A DNA stretch of 64,000 nt, taken from Streptomyces abyssomicinicus (GTDB lineage Bacteria; Actinomycetota; Actinomycetes; Streptomycetales; Streptomycetaceae). How positions within the stretch are numbered: position 1 is the stretch's first letter; every line of letters starts with the position of its first letter. Below, piece after piece: positions 46,130-54,796 of this stretch. Below the pieces are notes generated by a model, which was not told the DNA's origin, did not search any database, and saw only the letters and a list, made by a program, of their open reading frames with translations. Location of the stretch: contig NZ_BBZI01000005.1 in assembly GCF_008974245.1 (NCBI RefSeq), positions 406,180 to 470,179 of the forward strand. The letters run 5' to 3'. The position numbers and the translations under genes are program-made.

Positions 46130-46142
46130 GCAAGCGCTTTCT
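46130..46142. promoter_or_regulatory. LacI-type operator-like site before the sugar transporter
   Basis: GCAAGCGCTTTCT matches most of the palindrome AGAAAGCGCTTTCT found beside the lacI gene (37566-37579), and lies 155 bases before the first permease start. Confidence 0.5.
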
Positions 46143-46296
46143 ACTTGCCGCCCCACGGCCCCACGGCCCCATCACCCGTCAACATCCGTCAGTCCGTCGG
46201 CCCGAGCGGCCGGCGGCCCGTGCCGGACCCGTCCGGGTCCGGCACGGGAGTCCCGTACGACACGCACGACCGTGAGTGAGAACGGAGACAGAGGTC

Positions 46297-47250
46297 ATGG
46301 CCCCAGCGCAGGCCGCAGCCACAGCCGTGGCGAAGACACCCCGGGGTGCGCCCGGACGGCGCAGGACCGGCAGCAGCACACCCCGCCACCTGCCGTACCT
46401 GCTGATCGCCCCCGCCGGGCTGCTCATGCTGGGTTTCATCGCGTACCCGGTGATCAGCGTCTTCTACTACAGCCTCCAGCACTACAACGTCACCAAACCC
46501 TGGCGCAACGGCTTCGCGGGCCTCGACAACTTCACCCGCGTCTTCACCGACGACCCGCTCTTCCGGGACTCCCTGGTGTTCAGCGCCAAGTGGGTCGTCA
46601 CCGAGGTCTCGCTCCAGCTCGTCCTCGGCCTGGCGCTGGCCCTGCTGGTCAACCAGACGTTCGTGGGCCGCGCCGTCGCCCGCGCCCTGGTCTTCTCGCC
46701 CTGGGCCGTCTCCGGGGTGCTGACGACCACCATCTGGATGCTGCTCTACAACCCGTCCACCGGCGTCAGCCGCTACCTGGCGGACGCGGGGATCGGCTCG
46801 TACGGCACCTCCGTGCTGTCCGACACCGGCACCGTCTTCTGGGCCGTGGTCGTCACCGAACTCTGGCGCGGCGTGCCGTTCTTCGCGATCCTCATCCTCG
46901 CCGACCTCCAGTCCGTCCCCAAGGACCTCTACGAGGCGGCGTCGGTCGACGGCGCCGGGCGGCTGCGGCAGTTCGTCCACATCACGCTGCCGCACCTGAA
47001 GGACGCCATCATCCTCTCCACGCTGCTGCGCGCCGTGTGGGAGTTCAACAACGTCGACCTCCTCTACACCCTGACCGGCGGCGGCCCCGCGGGCGTCACC
47101 ACGACGCTCCCGCTCTACGTCGCCAACACGGGCATCGAGGGCCACGACTTCGGCTACGCCTCGGCGCTGACGACGGTGGCCTTCGTGATCCTCCTGTTCT
47201 GCTCCATCCTCTACCTGCGTCTGAGCAAGTTCGGAGGCGACTCCCGGTGA
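46297..47250 (+). CDS. Carbohydrate ABC transporter permease (MalF-like)
   Basis: A 317-aa membrane protein with six predicted helices. The first is LPYLLIAPAGLLMLGFIAYPVISVFYYSL. The EAA motif is DLYEAASVDGAGRLRQFVHITLPHLKDAI, and NNVDLLYTLTGGGPAGVTTTLPLYV follows, typical of CUT1 MalF-type subunits. An in-frame GTG seven codons earlier exists; the ATG was chosen for its spacing to GGAGACAGAGG. It pairs with the permease overlapping its stop and the binding protein at 51913. No ATPase gene is in the cluster; streptomycetes usually energise such systems with a shared MsiK ATPase. Confidence 0.88.
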   Translation: MAPAQAAATAVAKTPRGAPGRRRTGSSTPRHLPYLLIAPAGLLMLGFIAYPVISVFYYSLQHYNVTKPWRNGFAGLDNFTRVFTDDPLFRDSLVFSAKWVVTEVSLQLVLGLALALLVNQTFVGRAVARALVFSPWAVSGVLTTTIWMLLYNPSTGVSRYLADAGIGSYGTSVLSDTGTVFWAVVVTELWRGVPFFAILILADLQSVPKDLYEAASVDGAGRLRQFVHITLPHLKDAIILSTLLRAVWEFNNVDLLYTLTGGGPAGVTTTLPLYVANTGIEGHDFGYASALTTVAFVILLFCSILYLRLSKFGGDSR

Positions 47251-48155
47251 CCGCCGCACTCACCGAGACGGATGCCCGCCGCACGGCGCCACCGTCCGAC
47301 ACCCCCGTGATCCCGCCGAAGCGCCGCCGCCGGCGGCAGCGAGCCTTCGACGAGGTGCCGCGCTGGCAGATCTACCTGCCGCTGGGGCTCTACCTGCTCT
47401 TCACCCTGGTGCCGTTCTACTGGATGCTGCTCTTCGCGCTGCGGCCCGCCGGATCGACCTCGCTGGTGCCCTGGCCGATCACCTTCGAGCACTTCGAGAA
47501 GGTCTGGAACGAGCGCAGCTTCGGGGTCTTCTTCCAGAACAGCATGCTGGTCGGCGTCGCCACGCTCGTCACCACCACGCTGATCGCCCTCGCCGGCGGG
47601 TACGCGCTGGCCCGGTTCCAGTTCCGCGTGAAGAACGCCTTCATGCTGGCGCTGCTGTGCTCGCAGTTCATCCCCGGCGCGCTCATGCTGGTGCCGCTCT
47701 TCGAGATCTTCCGCAACCTCAGCATGATCAACTCGCTGGGCAGCGTCATCATCGCCGAGACGGTCTTCCAGCTCCCCCTGTCGATGATCCTCATCAGCGG
47801 CTTCATCAAGAACGTCCCGGTCTCCCTGGAGGAGGCCGCCTGGGTCGACGGCTGCTCGCGGCTGCGCGCCTTCCGCGCCGTGGTGCTGCCGCTGCTGCGG
47901 CCGGGGCTGATCGCGGTCGGGTCGTTCGCCTTCGTGCACAGCTGGAACCACTTCCTGTTCGCGCTGATGTTCCTGAGCGAACAGGACAAGCAGACGATCC
48001 CCGTCGGCCTCAACACCCTGATCGGCGCCGACAGCGTGGACCTCGGGGCGCTCGCCGCCGGCGGTGTGATCGCCGCCGTCCCCGTGGTCATCGTCTTCGC
48101 CTTCATCCAGAAGTGGCTGATCACCGGCTTCAGCGCCGGCGCGGTCAAGGGCTGA
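47247..48155 (+). CDS. Carbohydrate ABC transporter permease (MalG-like)
   Basis: A 302-aa CUT1 MalG-type permease. A basic cytoplasmic N-terminus (KRRRRRQRAFDEV) precedes six helices beginning YLPLGLYLLFTLVPFYWMLLFAL. The EAA loop SLEEAAWVDGCSRLRAFRAVVLPLLRPGLIA and the C-terminal QKWLITGFSAGAVKG are typical. The GTG overlaps the stop of the first permease (GTGA). Together they form the membrane pore of an importer that, from its neighbours (pectate lyase, GH43), most likely takes pectin- or arabinan-derived oligosaccharides. Confidence 0.9.
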   Translation: MTAALTETDARRTAPPSDTPVIPPKRRRRRQRAFDEVPRWQIYLPLGLYLLFTLVPFYWMLLFALRPAGSTSLVPWPITFEHFEKVWNERSFGVFFQNSMLVGVATLVTTTLIALAGGYALARFQFRVKNAFMLALLCSQFIPGALMLVPLFEIFRNLSMINSLGSVIIAETVFQLPLSMILISGFIKNVPVSLEEAAWVDGCSRLRAFRAVVLPLLRPGLIAVGSFAFVHSWNHFLFALMFLSEQDKQTIPVGLNTLIGADSVDLGALAAGGVIAAVPVVIVFAFIQKWLITGFSAGAVKG

Positions 48156-48227
48156 CCCGCCGTCACCCCCGCCCCCGCCACCGCCCCAGCCCCTTCCCCC
48201 TCGCGTACGCCCAAGGAGGTCCGCACC

Positions 48228-49412
48228 ATGCGCGTCCCGCACCCGCCCCCGCCGCTTCCCCTGGTGCTCGCCGGGGCGCGCGGCCACGGCCGCCGGCACC
48301 TGGACAACATCCGCCGCCTCGAACGCACCGGCCTCGTACGGCTCGCCGGGGTCTGCGACCTCACCCCGCTCACCGGCGCCGAACTGGACGGCTTCTCGCC
48401 GTCGCTGCGGCAGTCGGCCGACTTCGCCGGCCTGCTGGACGCCACCGGGGCCCGCGCCGCCGTCGTCTGCACGCCCCTCCAGACGCACGCCGACCTCGCC
48501 ACCGCCGCCGCCGCGCGCGGCGTGCACCTGCTGCTGGAGAAGCCGCCCGCCGCCTCCTGGGCCGCCCACCGGCGCGTCGAGGAAGCGGTGCGGGAGGCGG
48601 GCACCGCCTGCCAGATCGGCTTCCAGGCCCTCGGCTCCCACGCGCTGCCCGCCGTCCGCGCGCTGATCTCCTCCGGAGCCGTCGGCCGCGTCCGGGGCAT
48701 CGGCGCCGCGGGTGCCTGGGTCCGCGACGCCGCCTACTGGGGCCGCGCCCCCTGGGCGGGCAGGCGCCGCCTCGGCACCGTCGAGGTGGTCGACGGCGTG
48801 CTCACCAACGCCCTGGCCCACGCCGTGTCCACCGCCCTGGCCCTCGCCGACGCCGACCGCGCCGAGGACGTCACCGGCGTCGAGACGGAACTGCTGCGGG
48901 CGAACGACATCGAGGCCGACGACACCTCCTGCGTGCGGGTCACCACCACGCGCGGGGTGGACGTCGTCGTCGCCGCCACGCTGTGCGCCGAGCGGCCCGG
49001 TGAACCGTACGTGCTCGTCCACGGCGAGAGCGGCCGGATCACCTTCTGGTACAAGCAGGACCGGGTGCTCGTGCAGCGCGCCGGACACGGCCCCGAGGAA
49101 CACGTCCACGGCCGCACCGACCTGCTGGAGAACCTCCTCGCGCACCTCGCGGACGGCACGGAACTGCTCGCCCCGCCCGCCCGGTCCGGCGCCTTCATGC
49201 GCGTCCTCGAAGCGGTCCGCACCGCCCCCGATCCCCTCCCGCTGCCACCGGACGCCTGGCACACCGCCCACGACACGCCCACGCCCCGGCGCGTGGTGCC
49301 GGGCGTCGACGGCCTGGTCGCCGCCTGCGCCGACACCCTCCGGCTCTTCTCCGAAACCGGTGCCGCGCCCTGGACGGCACCCTCCGCCCCCTCCGGAACG
49401 AGAACGGCATGA
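48228..49412 (+). CDS. Gfo/Idh/MocA family oxidoreductase
   Basis: A 394-aa protein with a Rossmann N-terminus (LVLAGARGHGRRHLDNIRRLERTG) and the EKP motif in VHLLLEKPPAASWAAH. A conserved substrate-domain stretch follows (TVEVVDGVLTNALAHAVSTALALAD). AAGGAGG precedes the ATG. It is followed by a PmoA-like gene in ATGA overlap. This Gfo/Idh plus PmoA pair is recurrent in polysaccharide loci, where oxidoreductases of this family act on sugars or break glycosidic bonds by transient oxidation. The specific reaction is unknown. Confidence 0.82.
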   Translation: MRVPHPPPPLPLVLAGARGHGRRHLDNIRRLERTGLVRLAGVCDLTPLTGAELDGFSPSLRQSADFAGLLDATGARAAVVCTPLQTHADLATAAAARGVHLLLEKPPAASWAAHRRVEEAVREAGTACQIGFQALGSHALPAVRALISSGAVGRVRGIGAAGAWVRDAAYWGRAPWAGRRRLGTVEVVDGVLTNALAHAVSTALALADADRAEDVTGVETELLRANDIEADDTSCVRVTTTRGVDVVVAATLCAERPGEPYVLVHGESGRITFWYKQDRVLVQRAGHGPEEHVHGRTDLLENLLAHLADGTELLAPPARSGAFMRVLEAVRTAPDPLPLPPDAWHTAHDTPTPRRVVPGVDGLVAACADTLRLFSETGAAPWTAPSAPSGTRTA

Positions 49413-50299
49413 CCGACCACGTGACCGCCGCCCCGACCGGGCCCGAGGAGGCCGCGCCCCTCCCGGACGTCCTCGCCGACCTGCGCTGCGCCGGGCGTAC
49501 CGTCGCCCGCTACGCCACCCGCCCCGGCCTCGACCCCCGCCTGTCGCCCCGCCCCTACCTCCACCCGGTGACCACCCTCGGCGGCGCCCTGGTCACCGAG
49601 GAACTGCCCGGCGACCACCTCCACCACCTCGGCGCGGGCCTCGCCGTCCCCGACGTCGACGGCCGCAACTTCTGGGGCGGCCGCACCTTCGTCCGGGACC
49701 GCGGCCCGGTCCCGCTCGACAACCACGGCACGCAGCGCCACACCGGCTGGCGCCTGCGGGAGGCCGGCCGGTTCGAGGAGGACCTCGTGTGGGAGGCCGA
49801 CGGCGCCCCGCTGCTGCACGAGCACCGCACCGTCACCGCCACCGCGCTCACCGACCGCGCCTGGGCGCTCGGCCTCACCTTCGCGCTCACCCCCGCGGAC
49901 GGCCCCGTCACGATCGGCAGCCCCGCCACCAACGGCCGCCCCGGCGCCGGATACGGCGGCTTCTTCTGGCGCGCCCCCAAGGAGGCCGAGGCCCCCGCCG
50001 TCCTCACCCCGGACGCCGACGGCGAGGAGGCCGTCCACGGCCAGGTCGCCGACTGGATCGCGCTCGCCGGGAACGGCTGGACGCTCGTCTTCGCCGCGGC
50101 TGACGGAACCACCCGCCGCGACCCCTGGTTCGTGCGGACCACCGAGTACCCGGGCGTCGGCTCGTCGCTCGCCTGGTCCCGCCCGCTGACCGTCCCGGCC
50201 GGGCGACCGCTGGTACGCAGCCTGGTCACCGTCGTCGCCGACGGCCGCCTCGGCCGGCAGGCCGCCCAGGATCTCGTGAAGGAGGCGACCGCGCAGTGA
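49409..50299 (+). CDS. PmoA-like protein (DUF6807)
   Basis: A 296-aa beta-rich cytoplasmic protein: YATRPGLDPRLSPRPYLHPVTTLGG, DHLHHLGAGLAVPDVDGRNFWGGRTFVRDRG, GTQRHTGWRL and GYGGFFWRAPKE. These are the landmarks of the PmoA/DUF6807 family found beside sugar oxidoreductases. The His-rich HLHHLG segment could bind metal or sugar. Its role is not established; despite the PmoA name it is not a methane monooxygenase subunit. It is translationally coupled to the Gfo/Idh gene before it and to the GH43 gene after it (4-base overlaps). Confidence 0.8.
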   Translation: MTDHVTAAPTGPEEAAPLPDVLADLRCAGRTVARYATRPGLDPRLSPRPYLHPVTTLGGALVTEELPGDHLHHLGAGLAVPDVDGRNFWGGRTFVRDRGPVPLDNHGTQRHTGWRLREAGRFEEDLVWEADGAPLLHEHRTVTATALTDRAWALGLTFALTPADGPVTIGSPATNGRPGAGYGGFFWRAPKEAEAPAVLTPDADGEEAVHGQVADWIALAGNGWTLVFAAADGTTRRDPWFVRTTEYPGVGSSLAWSRPLTVPAGRPLVRSLVTVVADGRLGRQAAQDLVKEATAQ

Positions 50300-51852
50300 A
50301 CGCCCCCGGTGACCGGCCGTGGACCGCCGACCTCGGCGACGGCACCTACCGCAACCCGGTCCTGAACGCCGACTGGTCCGACCCCGACGTGATCCGCGTC
50401 GGCGACGACTACTACCTCACCGCCTCCAGCTTCGGCCGCGCCCCCGGCCTGCCGCTGCTGCACTCCCGAGACCTGGTCAACTGGACCCTCGTCGGGCACG
50501 CCCTCGAACGGCTCACGCCCGAGGCGGACTTCACCGTGCCCCGCCAGGACTGCGGTGTCTGGGCCCCGGCGCTGCGCCACCACGCCGGCCGCTTCTGGAT
50601 CTTCTGGGGCGACCCCGACCAGGGCGTCCTCCAGGTCAACGCCCCCGGCATCGAGGGCCCCTGGACCACCCCGCACCTGCTGAAGCCGGGCAGGGGACTC
50701 ATCGACGCCTGTCCGCTGTGGGACGAGGAGACCGGCGAGGCGTACCTCGTGCACGGCTGGGCCAGGTCGCGCGCCGGGGTGAAGAACCGTCTCACCGGCC
50801 ACCGGATGAGCCCCGACGGCCGCACCCTCCTCGACGAGGGCCGGATCGTCGTCGACGGCGACCGGCTGCCCGGCTGGTTCACCCTCGAGGGCCCCAAGCT
50901 CTACCGGCACGACGGCTGGTTCTGGATCCTCGCCCCCGCCGGGTCGGTGGAGACCGGCTGGCAGGGAGCCTTCCGGGCGCGGTCCTTCTTCGGCCCCTAC
51001 GAGGAGAGGGTGGTCCTGGAACAGGGCCGCACCGACGTCAACGGCCCCCACCAGGGCGGCTGGGTCCGCACCCCGCAGGGCGAGGACTGGTTCCTGCACT
51101 TCCAGTCACGCGGCGCGTACGGCAGGGTCGTCCACCTGCAGCCGATGCGCTGGACCACCGACGAGCAGGGGCGCCCCTGGCCGGTCCTGGGCGACGACGG
51201 CGCGCCCGTCGCCGTCCACCGCAAGCCGCAGGCCCCGCCGGGGCCTCCCGCGGCGCCCGCCACCGACGACGACTTCCCGGGCGGCGGATTCGGCCTCCAG
51301 TGGCAGTGGGCGGCCAACCCCGACGAGGGGTGGACCGCCGCGCACGACGGCGACGGCCTGCGCCTGACCTGCGTGCGCGCCGACCGCGTCCACGACCTGC
51401 GCGCCCTCGCCCACGTCCTGACACAGCGGATGCCCGCCGAGACCTTCACCGCCGAGGTGGACCTCTCCCTCGACGGCGCCGCCGAGGGAGCCAGGGCCGG
51501 GCTCGCCGTCGTCGGTGGCGCCTACGCCTGGATCGGCCTCGAACGCACCGCCGACGGCGTCCGCCTCGTCCATCGGTTCTCCGAGGACACGGCGGCGGGG
51601 GAGCGGGACGCCGCGCACCCGAGGGACGCGCCCGCCGGACGTGCCCGGCTGCGCGTCGAGGTCTCCCCGGGGGCCCGGTGCCGCTTCTCGGCCGACACGG
51701 GCGACGGGGACGGCTTCCGCCCCTTCGGCCAGGTTTTCGCCGCCGCCCCCTGGGGCTGGGTCGCCGCCCTGCTGGGCCTGTTCGCGGCCGCCCCGCCCGG
51801 CACGGGCGAGGCGGGCACGGCCGTCTTCACCCGGTACCGCACCACCGCCTGA
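50296..51852 (+). CDS. Intracellular glycoside hydrolase family 43 (arabinofuranosidase/xylosidase type)
   Basis: A 518-aa enzyme without a signal peptide. The five-blade GH43 domain holds the catalytic base Asp in YRNPVLNADWSDPDVIRVGDDYYL, the pKa-modulating Asp in RGLIDACPLWDEETG and the acid Glu in GWFTLEGPKLYRHDG. A C-terminal beta-sandwich follows (ADRVHDLRALAHVLTQRMPAETFTAEVDL) of the type fused to GH43 beta-xylosidases and arabinanases. It should release arabinose or xylose from imported oligosaccharides. Its GTG overlaps the PmoA-like stop. Arabinose released here would feed the arabinonate pathway at 43246-45959. Confidence 0.87.
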   Translation: MNAPGDRPWTADLGDGTYRNPVLNADWSDPDVIRVGDDYYLTASSFGRAPGLPLLHSRDLVNWTLVGHALERLTPEADFTVPRQDCGVWAPALRHHAGRFWIFWGDPDQGVLQVNAPGIEGPWTTPHLLKPGRGLIDACPLWDEETGEAYLVHGWARSRAGVKNRLTGHRMSPDGRTLLDEGRIVVDGDRLPGWFTLEGPKLYRHDGWFWILAPAGSVETGWQGAFRARSFFGPYEERVVLEQGRTDVNGPHQGGWVRTPQGEDWFLHFQSRGAYGRVVHLQPMRWTTDEQGRPWPVLGDDGAPVAVHRKPQAPPGPPAAPATDDDFPGGGFGLQWQWAANPDEGWTAAHDGDGLRLTCVRADRVHDLRALAHVLTQRMPAETFTAEVDLSLDGAAEGARAGLAVVGGAYAWIGLERTADGVRLVHRFSEDTAAGERDAAHPRDAPAGRARLRVEVSPGARCRFSADTGDGDGFRPFGQVFAAAPWGWVAALLGLFAAAPPGTGEAGTAVFTRYRTTA

Positions 51853-51912
51853 CCGCCTGACCGCCTGAACGCACTTCCCGAGAGAAACCCATCCCACGAG
51901 AGAAGAGCCGAC

Positions 51913-53247
51913 ATGAAGCTGACGATCCACCGGAACCGAAGAGGCGCGGCAGCCGTGGCGCTGACCGCGGTGCTCGCCCTGACGGCCACCGCCTGCGGCG
52001 ACGACGGCAGCGGCGGCAGCGGTGACGAGGGCTCGGGCAAGGGCGAGATCACCTTCTGGGACAACAACGGCGGTGTCCGCACCCCGGTCTGGGAGAAGAT
52101 CATCGCCGAGTTCGAGAAGAAGAACCCGGACATCGACGTCAAGTACGTGCCGATCCCCATCACCGACGTGCAGTCCAAGTACGACACGGCCATCGCGGGC
52201 GGCGGCCTGCCCGACGTCGGCGGCGTCGGCACCGCCTACCTGGCCAACATGGTGGCGCAGGACGCCCTGGAACCGGTCGGCGACCGGATCGAGTCCGGCG
52301 CGCTCAAGGGCAAGCTCTCGGAGCAGATGGCCGAGAGCGTGAGGTCGGCGGCCGGCCGGGGCGACGAGATGTACTCCGTGCCGACCAGCGCCAACCAGGG
52401 CACCCTGTGGTACCGCACCGAGCTGTTCGAGGCGGCGGGCGCCGAGCCGCCCACCACCTGGGACGGCTTCTACGCCGCCGCCGACAAGCTCACCGACGCG
52501 AAGAAGAACAAGTTCGGCTTCACCATCCGCGGCGGCGCGGGCTCGGTCGCCCAGGCGCTCGACATGATGTACGCCCAGTCCGGCGTCGACACCTTCTGGA
52601 ACGGCGACAAGACCACCGTCAACGACCCGAAGAACGTCGCGGCGCTGGAGAAGTACGTCGGCCTCTACAAGAAGGCCACGCCAGAGGCCGACCTGAACAA
52701 CGACTTCGCCAAGATGGTCGCCCAGTTCGGCCAGGGCGAGATCGGCATGCTCCAGCACAACCTGGGCTCCTACACCGACCACGTGAAGGCGTTCGGGGAG
52801 GGCAAGGTGGAGGGCATTCCGCTGCCCCCGTCCGCCGAGGGCAGCCCGCGCACCATCGTCTCCAACCCGGTCGACGGGCTCGGCCTGTTCAAGAGCAGCA
52901 AGAACAAGACGGCGGCCTGGAAGTTCATCGAGTTCGCCGCGTCCCACGAGATGAACAGCCTCTGGAACCAGGAGGCGGGCTCCATCCCCGCCAACACCGA
53001 CGCCTCCGGCGACGCCTGGATCAGCGAGGTCAAGCCGGTGAAGGCGGCCATGGAGTCCCTGAACGACCCCGGCACCAAGGTCGTCCAGCTCCCGTACTAC
53101 CTGCCGGACTGGAACAACATCAGCAAGGCCGACAGCGAGCCGGACTTCCAGAAGCTGCTGCTCGGCGAGATCACCGCGAAGCAGTTCGCCGACGGCCTCG
53201 CCGAGAAGCTCAACGAGGCCCAGGCGGAGTGGAAGCAGCAGCAGTGA
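51913..53247 (+). CDS. Carbohydrate ABC transporter substrate-binding lipoprotein
   Basis: A 444-aa family 1 solute-binding protein. The signal ends with ALTATAC (lipobox), then a Gly/Ser linker, then EITFWDNNGGVRTPVWEKIIAEFEKKNPDIDVKYVPI, GGLPDVGGVGTAYLANMV, and the hinge/ligand segment YSVPTSANQGTLWYRTELFEAAG. It would deliver sugars to the permeases at 46297 and 47247. It is unusual in being placed after the three metabolic genes rather than before the permeases. AGAGAAGAG lies before the ATG. Confidence 0.88.
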   Translation: MKLTIHRNRRGAAAVALTAVLALTATACGDDGSGGSGDEGSGKGEITFWDNNGGVRTPVWEKIIAEFEKKNPDIDVKYVPIPITDVQSKYDTAIAGGGLPDVGGVGTAYLANMVAQDALEPVGDRIESGALKGKLSEQMAESVRSAAGRGDEMYSVPTSANQGTLWYRTELFEAAGAEPPTTWDGFYAAADKLTDAKKNKFGFTIRGGAGSVAQALDMMYAQSGVDTFWNGDKTTVNDPKNVAALEKYVGLYKKATPEADLNNDFAKMVAQFGQGEIGMLQHNLGSYTDHVKAFGEGKVEGIPLPPSAEGSPRTIVSNPVDGLGLFKSSKNKTAAWKFIEFAASHEMNSLWNQEAGSIPANTDASGDAWISEVKPVKAAMESLNDPGTKVVQLPYYLPDWNNISKADSEPDFQKLLLGEITAKQFADGLAEKLNEAQAEWKQQQ

Positions 53248-53390
53248 CCTCGGTGGCGGGCGGGCACCGCACCGCCGTTCGTCCGGGCGCGGCCGTCCCC
53301 CGCCGCCCGCGCCCGGACACCGCGGTCCCGCCCGCCGCGCTCCGCCGGCCGTAGCACCGCACCTCCCTCATCCCCTTCTCAGGAGCCGCA

Positions 53391-54740
53391 ATGCGCAGTC
53401 AGTTGTGTCATGCACGCTTCATTCGGGCAGCCGTCGTGGGCTGCACCGCGCTGGTCCTGGCCGTGACCTCGGCGGGCGCCGCCGGGGCCGCCCCGGCCAA
53501 GGCGGGCAACCCCGCCCGCCAGGTCCTCCCGCAGAACGACGGCTGGGCCGCCGCCGACGGCGGAACCACCGGCGGCGCCGCCGCCGACGCCGCCCACGTG
53601 TACACCGTCGACACCTGGGAGGAGCTCAAGGCGGCCGTCGGCAACGGTGACGGCACCCCGAGGATCATCCGGGTCAGAGGCACCCTCGACGCCAACAGCG
53701 ACGCCGCGGGCGAACCGCTGGGCTGCGCCGACTACGCCACGGACGGCTACACCCAGGAGGGCTACCTCGCGGCCTACGACCCGGCCACCTGGGGAACCGC
53801 CGAGCCGTCGGGGCCGCTGGAGGACGCGCGCGTCGCCTCCGCCCGCCGCCAGGCGGAGCGGATCCGGCTCGACGTCGGGGCCAACACCACCATCGTCGGC
53901 ATCGGCGACCGTGCCCGGCTGCTGGGCGCGAACGTCCAGGTCCGCGGCGTGGACAACGTCATCGTCCGCAACCTGACGTTCGAGGACACCTTCGACTGCT
54001 TCCCGCAGTGGGACCCGACCGACGGGGCCGAGGGCGCCTGGAACTCCGAGTACGACAGCCTGGTCGTGTACGGCTCCACCCACGTGTGGGTCGACCACAA
54101 CACGTTCACCGACGGCCGTCGTCCCGACGACGCCCAGCCCCGCCACTACGGGCAGCTCTACCAGCAGCACGACGGGCAGCTCGACGTCGTGCGGGGCGCC
54201 GACCTCGTCACCGCTTCCTGGAACGTCTTCGCCGACCACAGCAAGACCATCCTGATCGGCAACAGCGACGGCGCGGGCGCCACGGACAGCGGCAGGCTGC
54301 GGGTCACCCTGCACCACAACCTGTTCCGGGACACCGGGGAGCGCACGCCGCGCGTCCGCTTCGGGCAGGTCGACGTCTACAACAACCACCACCTGGTCCG
54401 CGACGCCGAAGTCTTCGGCTACGCCTACGGCGTCGGGCGGGAGTCGGCGATCTTCGCCGAGAAGAACCACTTCACCCTTCCCGCGTCCGTCTCCGCCGGT
54501 GAGGTCCTGTACAAGTGGAGCGAGGCGCCCATCACCGCCGAGGACAACTTCGTCAACGGAGCCGAGGTGGACCTGATCGCGGCGTACAACGCCGGGCACC
54601 CGGACGCCCTGCTCCGGTCGGACGCGGGCTGGAGCCCGGAGCTGCGGGCGCGGGTCGACGAGACCGGTGAGGTGCCGGGGTTCGTCGCCCGCTGGGCCGG
54701 GGCCGGGCAGCTCGACGAGTGCGAGCCGCACGAACTCTGA
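53391..54740 (+). CDS. Secreted pectate lyase (PL1 family)
   Basis: A 449-aa exported protein with a signal peptide (AAVVGCTALVLAVTSAGAAGAA). The parallel beta-helix has TIVGIGDRARLLGANVQVRGVDNVIVRNLTFEDTFD, the Ca-binding/active strand SLVVYGSTHVWVDHNTFTDGR, and the RTPRVRFGQVDVYNNH motif with the catalytic-type Arg. It cleaves polygalacturonate by beta-elimination with Ca2+ outside the cell. The preceding AGGAG fits the ATG. It is the first of two pectin-attacking secreted enzymes here, followed by a strong terminator and a repeat-rich gap before the pectinesterase. Confidence 0.88.
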   Translation: MRSQLCHARFIRAAVVGCTALVLAVTSAGAAGAAPAKAGNPARQVLPQNDGWAAADGGTTGGAAADAAHVYTVDTWEELKAAVGNGDGTPRIIRVRGTLDANSDAAGEPLGCADYATDGYTQEGYLAAYDPATWGTAEPSGPLEDARVASARRQAERIRLDVGANTTIVGIGDRARLLGANVQVRGVDNVIVRNLTFEDTFDCFPQWDPTDGAEGAWNSEYDSLVVYGSTHVWVDHNTFTDGRRPDDAQPRHYGQLYQQHDGQLDVVRGADLVTASWNVFADHSKTILIGNSDGAGATDSGRLRVTLHHNLFRDTGERTPRVRFGQVDVYNNHHLVRDAEVFGYAYGVGRESAIFAEKNHFTLPASVSAGEVLYKWSEAPITAEDNFVNGAEVDLIAAYNAGHPDALLRSDAGWSPELRARVDETGEVPGFVARWAGAGQLDECEPHEL

Positions 54741-54757
54741 TCCCGCGCGGCCCACGC

Positions 54758-54796
54758 CGCCGGCCCGCGCGGGTGCTCCGCCCGCGCGGGCCGGCG
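54758..54796. terminator. Terminator after the pectate lyase gene
   Basis: A perfect 16-bp inverted repeat (54758-54773 and 54781-54796) with a 7-base loop, 17 bases after the stop. Confidence 0.85.

Noticed and set aside
49409..50299. Methane monooxygenase subunit from the PmoA name
   Set aside because: The protein is soluble and beta-rich and sits in a sugar operon; the shared name is accidental.
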